Notes under the pieces: model-generated
Seen by the model: the letters and a program-made list of their open reading frames with translations, nothing else
Told to the model about the DNA's origin: nothing
The model's database searches: none
NCBI GenBank assembly: GCA_950097015.1
Contig: CATNEN010000015.1
Coordinates: forward strand, 355,001-419,000
Direction: 5' to 3'
DNA: 64,000 nt
Origin: Macrostomum hystrix
Lineage: Eukaryota > Platyhelminthes > Macrostomidae
In this document: positions 1 to 9,964 of the stretch, one piece after another
How positions within the stretch are numbered: position 1 is the first letter of the stretch
Layout of the letters: each line of letters starts with the position of its first letter
Position numbers and translations under genes: made by a program

Positions 1-2274
1 AATGATAATGTTTATTTTAATATCTGAGTCGTTTTTTATTGCATTCAAACAATTACGAGCAATATTAAGAGATCATTATAAAAGTCTTTAAAAAGACAAC
101 TGACTGCATAAAATTACTGGCTCACTCATCCCAACGAGAGAGAATTAAAAAGTACTATAGTACTATAGTTTATATTCTTTCTTGCCTCGAACACGTAGTT
201 GTTACCATAGACACATATTGTATCCTTTGTAAAACGCGGTTGGTATTGATGCGGGTTGCTGTGAATAAGCGGTAGAGTCGGTTGCCTACCCGCTTAGCTA
301 CCCGCGGGACTACCACTGGGAGAGGGGGGGAAGAAGAGGGAGAGGGGGGAGTCCAGTGGAGGTTTGGAGTGGTCCTATTGGCCTTAGGCTAGCCAGTCCA
401 CTAGTCCCATAGGCCACAGACATAATTGTCGTGCCTACCCTAAGCTGTGCTCGAAACCGGCGAAAAGTCTAAGGGAGTAAGGAGCGTTCGGATTGCCTGG
501 AATCGGGCAAGACAGCTGGCCTGAACAGCCTACTGTCGTCAGTAGTGCGGTGCGCAACTGACTCCTAGCTTTGGTAGCGGTGGTCGAATCGGTCTAGGCC
601 CTTGTCACAGAACTGAGGAATGGCTATCGGCAAAGCGGATAGATGATCTAGGGTAGCGCCACCACCCAGTGCGTCTACGTGGCCACCGCAGACATTTGGG
701 AACCTGGGTCCCCGGAGGACACAGCTCCGCACAGATCTGGACAAGCCGAAAATCGGGCATTGCTGCAACTTCCGTTTTAGACTGGGGCGAGGCCCACGGG
801 GCTCGATTTAGGAGCTCACCTAAAGAGGTGGCTTGCACTTTTGAAAGTGTCTAAACAGGCAATGGCCTGTAGTTGCTATTTGAGCTTATAGCTCTAGGGT
901 CTTGGCCCTAAAGGTACAGTGGGAGCGAGGTCCAAGCCTGCTCAGAGGGAATTGTTCTGAGCGGCAGGGGACAATCGCTAAGGAAGTTGACTCCGGAGAG
1001 TAGGGGCGTTGGATCGGGAGCAGCGCGGCGCGCTCGCTTAAGTAGGCCTGCGACTCCGCCAACCCCGACATCCATCAAAGCAAACCAGCATTCCCGCCGG
1101 CCTGTCAGCGAGGAATCGAGGCGGCGTTGCGCCACCCCGCGTCTCCACTGAACCAGCGGGAAACGACAGATGCTCCATTGAGTGCAACTGCCGGCAGTCG
1201 GCCAATTATTGCTACCCCGCCAGGACAATGGGAAGCGCAGGCGCCGACCTGTCTACAGTGACAATACAAGTATCTAAAGATGAAAGGTCATAATAATCGA
1301 GCTGAGCTCGGATTACACTAAAGAAGTGGGGACATGAATAATTCACGATCACTCATAACGCCAGAGTGATTTCCGATATCTAATCGCGGTTTGGAGGGGA
1401 ATTATGACCTAAACTAGTTCATACAGTAAAGCTATGGGCCCGTGATCAGTCATTCCTACTGGGGATGAGACAGCTCCAGGGAGAGGGGATCGGTGGCTAC
1501 TCAATTCGCCGCCGCCCCAAACCCGGCCCTAAAATTAATGATCTTGCTTTGTGGCCAGCTGCTAGTTGGGACGCGATTATTGCTTACTTAAAAATTCGAA
1601 AAATTTAGCTGGCTTACACACACTCGATTCTCGCAGCACACTCCACAGTATGCATTTAATTCTTCATCACCTTGGCCTTCAGCGAAGTGGGTTCAGCATC
1701 TAAAATATCGACTCACGATTTGTCACGATAGACTGAGTGTAGTTCAGCTTAGCTTCACTGCTAGCCGCAGCTAAAGCAGTTTTAATTTGCCTGATAGCAG
1801 AGAAGACTCGAAAAAGCCATAGAACAATACTTTTAAGCGAGCCCCTCAGATTTTTTGCCATGAATTGGCTCGTTTCGCGTCCCGAGGGTTTTAGTTGTCC
1901 CTGCTCAACATTTAACGTTTAACGACGCGTTTCGCACAGAATCGTGCATCTTCAGGCTTATTAAAACGAACATAGCAAGTAGAAAAGCGAATAAATATGT
2001 GATTCTTTGGGTGTAACATTAATCAATATTTTTTAATCAATAATTTAAATATTTCTCGAGTACATATTTGACACTCCGTAAGTCAAGCGGCAAGTCCAGG
2101 GGCGGATTGTTAGCATTGCAGCCAGCAGTAGTGCAGAAAGTACAGTTTATTCATCTATTTGCCAAGCGAGCAACTTTACCTGAAGACTTAAGAAACTTCT
2201 TGGCGGCTTCGCATCATGTTGATGAGACTATTGGCAAGCCTTCATAGGTAATTCCCTTTAGATTCTTGTATTTC
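1..2274. other. no gene recognised
   Basis: AT-rich to mixed sequence. Only short open frames (under about 110 codons) occur and none resembles a known protein. No tRNA, rRNA or long repeat was recognised. It is the left flank of the CFAP77 gene. Confidence 0.5.
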
Positions 2275-2436
2275 AAACGTTAAGTGTGTATTTTCATTGA
2301 GCAACGCTGGGATTCCCGCCAATAAATACCGCGGGGTTTTAATAGACGACATTAAAACCCCGGTGGAATGTCTAGGTTGCAAACAGAACCGCTGGGAATC
2401 CCAGCGTTGCTCAATGAAAATACACACTTGACGTTT
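2275..2436. mobile_element. 162-bp hairpin element, MITE-like
   Basis: Two 43-bp arms are exact reverse complements: the left arm (2275-2317) begins AAACGTTAAGTGTG and contains GAGCAACGCTGGGATTCCC, and the right arm (2394-2436) mirrors it and ends CACACTTGACGTTT (one mismatch next to the tip). A second inner inverted repeat, GCGGGGTTTTAAT with ATTAAAACCCCG, lies at about 2331-2363. The whole element folds into one long hairpin with a short loop. No transposase is encoded, which fits a miniature inverted-repeat (DNA transposon-derived) element. I could not define a target-site duplication, so the superfamily is unknown. The open frame running through it is a by-product of the symmetry. Confidence 0.75.
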
Positions 2437-2730
2437 TTAGGACCACGGTTATGCTACATTGGTCCTTTGTTTATTACCAGTGCACCTATATATATATTCG
2501 TAACATTACCGTTGTTTCTTAAAAGATAAACAAACGTAAAATTTTAATATAAATTTCATAATATTTATCCGAATTTGAGCTTCGAAATATGAGAGTCTAT
2601 AAAAATCGTTTTATTTAGCAAGTTTTTCATAAAGCTAAAAAACTAGTCATGATTGCCTTGGAATTGCTTCATGCAGAATTTTAACTAGAATGGTCTAATA
2701 AAAAGTTAATTTTTTCAACTGCCGTTACTT

Positions 2731-2735
2731 TACAG
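2731..2735 (+). promoter_or_regulatory. candidate 5'-UTR or trans-splice acceptor before CFAP77
   Basis: A pyrimidine-rich stretch (TTTTTTCAACTGCCGTTAC) ends in TTTACAG at 2735, 34 bases upstream of the CFAP77 start codon at 2770. It looks like a 3' splice site. It could join a non-coding 5' exon further left or receive a spliced leader, as happens in many spiralians. The sequence alone cannot separate these. Confidence 0.35.
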
Positions 2736-2769
2736 AACACATCTGGATTTAGGAATTTTACTGCAAAAA

Positions 2770-5700
2770 ATGACGGCGGCAGTGGATAGATATGCATACA
2801 CAGCGACAGGTGTACTGGGCGACAAGCGATCTAGCATGCTTGAAAATGAAATCCACCAAAGGGTAAGCCATCTGATCTTAAAGATTTGCTATATTTTCTA
2901 TAATTTTCGCAGCTCGGAGGTCAAATATAAAAGAAAAATTTTAAAAAGTTTCTTTTAAACGAATGAATTTTTATTGATTCTTGATTCTTTATTGATTCAT
3001 TGATTTTTATGTGATAGATCTTTTTGTTAAAATGGAAACGGCTTGTACTGCAAGCTACAAATTAATCTTATTGCTTTATAATCATTTAGATTGTTATCAT
3101 AGTGAGTCATATTAGCCTTCGAATCGGATATAATGTTGTTAGAAAGTTAATTTGCTATTTAACTGTAAAAATTCATATGAAAGAAAGACTAATTTAACGA
3201 TTTTCTAAACATTGAGCCCTATTCAAAGGATATTTTCCGATTCATACACTGTCTTTAAAGCCAGTTTTTGAAGTCTTTGAAGTAATTTAGAAAAAATTCT
3301 TTTAAGTAGGGGGCCTATCCAAATAATTAGATTGGCGCCATCAAAGTTATTAAATCTTGTCTGGCATTGTTTATTATCTAGCATTATTTTATTTTATTTT
3401 GTTGCTTTTAATTCTTTTAACTAAGTTTAAAAAAATAATAAAGAGTAAAAAAGATACATCAAAAGCATACATTACATTACAGACTCTATAAATAATATTG
3501 AATAAAAAGCTTTATTCATTACACATGTTGTTAAAAAGAGAAACATTCAACAGATTTTCTAAAATAAAATACACAATATTATCATAATAAATAATTTTCA
3601 TTTTTATGTATATTTTAATTCATTTTTATTTATAAAAAAATAAAAAAATCATTAAAAAAGAATTAAAAGTTAAAAAATTATAATTATAAAAATTCATTTA
3701 ATTCATTTTTTTTTCTATTAATTAAAAAAACTTCAGTCTCAACTAGCCAAGGCCAAGACTCACTGCCATCACATTCCACCAAACATGACTATGGGCATGA
3801 GCACTGCAAGGGACTACACGGCACTGCCTAAAGGTATTTTGCAATTTTTTGAATATCAGTTGCCTGGTACCAATGCCTGTCTCTTATCAAACGTGGCATA
3901 GGAAGGGATATTGGAGATGGGGATTACAGGCTGTGCTCTCATTTTCCGACCCACAGTCTTCACCTGGTCGGACTCCCCTGTGGCCGCAAACGCAGCGGGC
4001 GGCTCCTCCTCAACTGCACTGCTGAACCGGCCGAAGCAGCTGCCGAAGGACTTCGTGTCCTTGAACCGCGACGCCGCTCGGTCCGGCTATGCCACAATGC
4101 GGGAGAACAAAGACTTCCGGGCTCTGCACGACTACCGGATGCGGCCAGAGCGGAAGCAGACTGGCGGTGGAGCGACCGCTGCCACCAGCCGTCTGCCGCC
4201 CGATGCTGCATACGGCGTCAGCACCAGGTCCGGGTCAAATTACTCTCCTGAAGCTTTCCTGAAGGTTCCTTTAATCCTGCCCTGATGATAACTGAAGGCT
4301 CCAAAAGATACATGAAAGATACCTGATGGCAATTGAAGATACCTGAAGGTTCCTGAAGATACCTGATAGTTCCTGAAGATACCTTATAGTTCCTGAAGAT
4401 ACCTGATAGTTCCTGAAGATACCTGATAGTTCCTGAAGATACATGATAGTTCCTGAAGATACCTGATAGTTCCTGAAGATACCTGATAGTTCCTGAAGAT
4501 ACCTGATAGTTCCTGAAGATACCTGATAGTTCCTGAAGATACTTGAAGGTTCCTGAAGATACCTGATGGTTCTTGAAGATACCTGATAGTTCCTGAAGAT
4601 ACCTGATGGTTCCTGAAGATACCTGAAGGTTTCTGAAGATACCTGATAGTTCCTGAAGATACCTGATAGTTCCTGAAGATACCTGAAGGTTCCTGAAGAT
4701 ACCTTATGGTTCCTGAAGATACCTGAAGGTTCCTGAAGATACCTGATGGTTCCTGAAGATACCTGATAGTTCCTGAAGATACCTGAAGGTTCCTGAAGAT
4801 ACCTTATGGTTCCTGAAGATACCTGAAGGTTCCTGAAGATACCTTATGGTTCCTGAAGATACCTGATAGTTCCTGATGATACCTGATAGTTCCTGAAGAT
4901 ACCTGATAGTTCCTGAAGATACCTGATGGTTCCTGAAGATACATGATAGTTCCTGAAGATACCTGATAGTTCCTGAAGATACCTGATAGTTCCTGAAGAT
5001 ACCTGATAGTTCCTGAAGATACCTGATAGTTCCTGAAGATACCTGATAGTTCCTGAAGATACTTGAAGGTTCCTGAAGATACCTGATGGTTCCTGAAGAT
5101 ACCTGATAGTTCCTGAAGATACCTGAAGGTTCCTGAAGATACCTGATGGTTCCTGAAGATACCTGATAGTTCCTGAAGATACCTGAAGGTTCCTGAAGAT
5201 ACCTTATGGTTCCTGAAGATACCTGAAGGTTCCTGAAGATACCTTATGGTTCCTGAAGATACCTGATAGTTCCTGATGATACCTGATAGTTCCTGATGAT
5301 ACCTGATAGTTCCTGAAGATACCTGATGGTTCCTGAAGATACATGATAGTTCCTGAAGATACCTGATAGTTCCTGAAGATACCTGATAGTTCCTGAAGAT
5401 ACCTGATAGTTCCTGAAGATACCTGATAGTTCCTGAAGATACCTGATAGTTCCTGAAGATACTTGAAGGTTCCTGAAGATACCTGATGGTTCCTGAAGAT
5501 ACCTGATAGTTCCTGAAGATACCTGATAGTTCCTGAAGATACCTGATAGTTCCTGAAGATACCTGATAGTTCCTGAAGATACCTGATAGTTCCTGAAGAT
5601 ACTTGAAGGTTCCTGAAGATACCTGATGGTTCCTGAAGATACCTGATAGTTCCTGAAGATACCTGAAGGTTCCTGAAGATACCTGATGGTTCTTGAAGAT

Positions 5701-7187
5701 ACCTGATAGTTCCTGAAGATACCTGATGGTGCCTGAAGATACCTGAAGGTTTCTGAAGATACCTGATGGTTCCTGAAGATACCTGAGGGTTTCTGGCGAT
5801 ACCTGAGGGTTTCTGGCGATACCTGATTGTCCCTAAGGTTTCATTTCTTAAGATAACAGTAAATCTGAATTTAAACTAGAATTAAAAATCCTGCATTTTT
5901 AACATTTACCCTTTAATAACTTCCTCATGGCTCAGAAGTTTTCCTGAATAATTTTCCAAGGCTCACTTTGGACACTGATGAACCAAACCTTTGCAGGCCC
6001 TCAACTCCAATTCAGGAGCTGATGGCCTACAAATTCCAGAATGACTGGATCAGAGGTCAGGTCAGCGCGCACCAAGCGAAGGCGGCTGCTACGCCGAAGA
6101 AGGTGAAAATTTTCTCTGCTTTGAGTCAGTTCTGAGCTGTGCTCATAGATTGACCTTGAAATGTAATCAGACTGCCTTGGAACATAGTCTTTACATTAGA
6201 ACCGACAGCACTATAATGCTTTCCGGAAAATTCCCAGAAGATTGTCGAAACGCTCTCTGAATATTCCCTGAAGGTCCCCTGAAGATTTTCGTAGGGTCCC
6301 CTAAAGATTGTCAAAAGATTCCCTGAAGATTGTCAAAAGATTCCCTGAAGATTGTCAAAAGATTCCCTGAAGATTGTCAAAAGATTCCCTGAAGATTGTC
6401 AAAAGATTCCCTGAAGATTGTCAAAAGTTTCGCTGAAGATTGTCAAAAGTTTCGCTGAAGATTGTCGAAAGGTTCCCTGAAGATTGTCAAAAGTTTCTTT
6501 CGCTGAAGATTGTCAAAAGGTTCCCTGAAGATTGTCAAAAGTTTCCCTGAAGATTGTCAAAAGGTTCCCTGAAGATTGTCAAAAGTTTCTTTCGCTGAAG
6601 ATTGTCGAAAGGTTCCCTGAAGATTGTCAAAAGATTCCCTGAAGATTGTCAAAAGATTCCCTGAAGATTGTCAAAAGTTTCGCTGAAGATTGTCGAAAGG
6701 TTCCCTGAAGATTGTCAAAATAATTCCTGAAGATTGTCAAAAGGTTCCCTGAAGATTGTCAAAAGGTTCCCTGAAGATTGTCAAAAGGTTCCCTGAAGAT
6801 TGTCAAAAGGTTCCCTGAAGATTGTCGAAAGGTTCCCTGAAGATTTTCAAAAGGTTCCAGAATATTTCCTGAATAGATACCTGAGGCTTTCCGAACTTAC
6901 CTGAAGGTGTCATTCTCTAATCTCCGCACTCGAACCCGCGTCCTCAGCCGCTGATGTGCCAGCCGTACGAGACGCGGGCCTCCATGCTGCGCTCCTACCT
7001 GCTGCCAGCCGAGCCGCAGCCGTCGGCGCTGTGGAAAATGCCCCGCTTCGAGCGCAGCGCCCGCAGCCGGCTGGACACCTTCCGCTCCGAGCGGCAGCGT
7101 TCGCTGGCCTTCGAGCTGCACGAGGCCGAGGAGACGGACCGCCTGGGACCGCGCGGGCTCGGCCTGTACATCCCCAGCACCAAGTAG
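2770..7187 (+). CDS. CFAP77: cilia- and flagella-associated protein 77 (DUF4483 family), five exons
   Basis: CFAP77 is a microtubule inner protein of axonemal doublets, placed at the outer A-B tubule junction in motile cilia. I read exons 2770-2862, 3737-3833, 3957-4227, 5997-6102 and 6948-7187. All have GT-AG borders, phases agree (0, 1, 2, 0) and the total is 807 nt, giving 268 residues, near the usual family size. Family hallmarks appear in order: a GVLGDKRSSML N-terminal motif, LAKAKTHC, LPKDFVSLNRDAARSG, FRALHDYR, LPPDAAYGVSTRPSTPIQEL spanning the exon 3-4 junction, YETRASMLRSYLL, and WKMPRF followed by LDTFRSERQR. Introns 3 (1,769 bp) and 4 (845 bp) are mostly minisatellite. Start: the ATG at 2770 is the first in frame after an acceptor-like site at 2735. 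The frame-restoring exons and the conserved motif across the 3-4 junction make the model strong. No clear poly(A) signal was found just downstream. Confidence 0.9.
4313..5835. repeat. 20-bp minisatellite in CFAP77 intron 3
   Basis: About 75 copies of a 20-bp unit, consensus acctgatagttcctgaagat, with variants at 'gatag/gaagg/gatgg' and 'acct/actt/acat'. Variant blocks recur (the run near 4861-5060 resembles that near 5261-5460), so blocks have been duplicated. Read on the minus strand the unit is GTATCTTCAGGAACTATCAG, that is, GT...AG. Confidence 0.95.
6255..6880. repeat. 22-bp minisatellite in CFAP77 intron 4
   Basis: About 27 copies of a 22-bp unit containing ttccctgaagattgtcaaaa, with scattered 1-5 bp length variants. 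It shares the core CCTGAAGAT with the unrelated-length array in the preceding intron. Confidence 0.93.
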
Positions 7188-7384
7188 GTCCACCCGACTC
7201 GCCTTAGTGACTGGCCCGCGCATTGCTCTGTTTTTCTACAACTTTTCCGTCGCTTTCTTTTTTCAAATTTGCTCAGCTCTCAACTCGCTTTTTCTGCTTT
7301 GTTTCTGCAGCTGGTGGGGACTTTGCTCCGCACGAATTTAGGGATAAAAAAAATTATGAACTGTACGTCACAACACGTCCTCTG
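7188..7384. other. 3' flank of CFAP77
   Basis: Includes the stop-proximal UTR and a T-rich stretch ending TTTCTGCAG at about 7310. Nothing else is recognised before the next array. Confidence 0.4.
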
Positions 7385-8100
7385 AACCTACCATAGATTC
7401 TCTGAATCTTGCTAAGAGATAATCTGTATCTCACAATGAGATTATCTGGTTCTCACCATGAGATATCTGGATCTCACCATGAGGTTATATGGTTCTCACC
7501 ATGAGATATCTGGATCTCACCATGAGATTATATCTGGATCTCACCATGAGATATCTGGATCTCACCATGAGATTATATCTGGATCTCAGCATGAGATTAT
7601 CTGGTTCTCACGATGAGATTATATCTGGATCTCACCATGAGATTATATCTGGATCTCAGCATGATATTATCTGGTTCTCACCATGAGATTGTATCTGGAT
7701 CTCACCATGAGATGACCTGGATCTCACCATGAGATTATATCTGGATCTCAGCATGATATTATCTGGTTCTTACCATGAGATTATATCTGGATCTCACCAT
7801 GAGATGACCTGGATCTCACCATGAGATTATATCTGGATCTCAGCATGAGATTATCTGGTTCTCACCATGAGATGACCTTGATCTCACCATGAGATTATAT
7901 CTGGATCTGACCATGATATTATATCTGGATCTCACCATGAGATTATCCGGATCTCACCATAAGATTATGCGGATCTCACAATGAGATTATCCGAAACTCA
8001 CATGAGATTATATAGATTCTCACCCTAAGTCTCTCTAAATCTCACGTTCAGTCTCTCAGAATCTCACCCCATGTCTCCCTAAATCTCACCCCATGTCTCT
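7385..8100. repeat. 22-24 bp minisatellite (ATCTGGATCTCACCATGAG)
   Basis: About 30 copies built from ATCTGGATCTCACCATGAG plus a variable ATTAT/ATGACC/ATTATAT spacer, giving units of roughly 18-24 bp. It degrades toward both ends. The minus strand repeatedly shows GGTGAGATCCAG, a donor-like motif followed by CAG. Confidence 0.9.
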
Positions 8101-8807
8101 CGAACATCATCAGTGCTGCTCATCCTCAATTCCATCTCACGAGCGTGCTCAACCGAGCATAGAGAATTCATGTGACCTGATTTTGTTACAATTATCCCCA
8201 GAGTGCATGCATTATTAGAGAATGCTGCTGCTGTTGTGTCCTTGCCCTCTGTTGTAACAATTGTAACAAGCAATCTCTTGTTGTTTTCGTTTCCTAGAAA
8301 AAAAGATTTTTTATCGAATATTTTTTATCAAACAGACTACTTAGAGTAAGCTGGGACATGACAAAATGTTCTAAAAAATTTTTTGGAGTAGAAAACTTTC
8401 AAACGCGGCCATGACAGAAGGATGCTATTGCTAACCTGCAGATATTTTTCACAAACATTATACAACATTATACAGTGACAAATGCGAGTACGAAAATTAT
8501 TTTGTTAGAATCTTTGTTTCTTCACTTTCAACAGTATAACAAATGTCTTTATTTTCAGTGTTCACATCGGTTGTCAATTGTCCAAATGAGCGGTTTACCA
8601 TGGAGTTAATTCTCGCTTTACAAATTTTAGTTTCACTGCTGACCTTATGGCTGCTGAACAAATTTTCACAAATAGACAGCGATTTGCCAGCGCTTGTTAA
8701 GATTCTTTCTATTTTTCTCAGCTTTGTCTGCCTTTTGTGGCTTTCTAAATCACCGATTAAGACTAACTCAGTTATTTTTATCGGACGGGGTTTCAAAAAT
8801 GTCAGGT
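8101..8807. other. unique spacer between arrays
   Basis: A roughly 700-bp AT-rich spacer. The open frames near 8497-8809 on both strands have hydrophobic or low-complexity content with no family resemblance, so I do not call a gene. Confidence 0.4.
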
Positions 8808-9960
8808 AAAGTTCAGGATGATTTCAGGTGGAGTTCAGGATGATGTCAGGTGGAGTTCAGGACAGTGCCAGGTGGAGTTCAGGTTGATGTCAGGTGGAGT
8901 TCAGAGCAGTGTCAGGTGGAGTTCATAACAGTGCCAGGTGGAGTTCAGGACAGTGCCAGGTGGAGTTCAGGACAGTGCCAGGTGGAGTTCAGGTTGATGT
9001 CAGGTGGAGTTCAGAGCAGTATCAGGTGGAGTTCATGACAATGCCAGGTGGAGTTCATGACAGTGCCAGGTGGAGTTCAGGACAGTGCCAGGTGGAGTTC
9101 ATGACAGTGTCAGGTGGAGTTCATGACAGTGTCAGGTGGAGTTCATGACAGTGTCAGGTGGAGTTCATGACAGTGCCAGGTGGAGTTCATGACAGTGCCA
9201 GGTGGAGTTCATGACAGTGTCAGGTGGAGTTCATGACAGTGCCAGGTGGAGTTCATGACAGTGTCAGGTGGAGTTCATGACAGTGCCAGGTGGAGTTCAT
9301 GACAGTGTCAGGTGGAGTTCATGACAGTGCCAGGTGGAGTTCATGACAGTGCCAGGTGGAGTTCAGGACAGTGCCAGGTGGAGTTCATGACAGTGCCAGG
9401 TGGAGTTCATGACAGTGCCAGGTGGAGTTCAGGACAGTGCCAGGTGGAGTTCAGGACAGTGCCAGGTGGAGTTCATGACAGTGCCAGGTGGAGTTCATGA
9501 CAGTGCCAGGTGGAGTTCATGACAGTGCCAGGTGGAGTTCAGGACAGTGCCAGGTGGAGTTCATGACAGTGCCAGGTGGAGTTCAGGACAGTGCCAGGTG
9601 GAGTTCAGGACAGTGCCAGGTGGAGTTCATGACAGTGCCAGGTGGAGTTCATGACAGTGCCAGGTGGAGTTCATGACAGTGCCAGGTGGAGTTCAGGACA
9701 GTGCCAGGTGGAGTTCAGGACAGTGCCAGGTGGAGTTCATGACAGTGCCAGGTGGAGTTCATGACAGTGCCAGGTGGAGTTCATGACAGTGCCAGGTGGA
9801 GTTCAGGACAGTGCCAGGTGGAGTTCATGACAGTGCCAGGTGGAGTTCATGACAGTGCCAGGTGGAGTTCATGACAGTGCCAGGTGGAGTTCATGACAGT
9901 GCCAGGTGGAGTTCAGAAAAGTGTCAGGTGGAGTTCAGGTTGATGTCAGGTGGAGTTCAG
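8808..9960. repeat. 22-bp minisatellite (GTGGAGTTCATG...GCCAG)
   Basis: About 52 copies of a 22-bp unit starting GTGGAGTTCATGACAG and ending TGCCAG, with alternations catgacag/caggacag and tgcc/tgtc. On the plus strand each unit is GT...AG, so each junction reads CCAG|GTGGAG. The array stops within 10 bp of the stop codon of the PAN/fibrinogen gene at 9965, so it forms the 3' UTR or immediate 3' flank of that gene. Confidence 0.95.
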
Positions 9961-9964
9961 GTGC

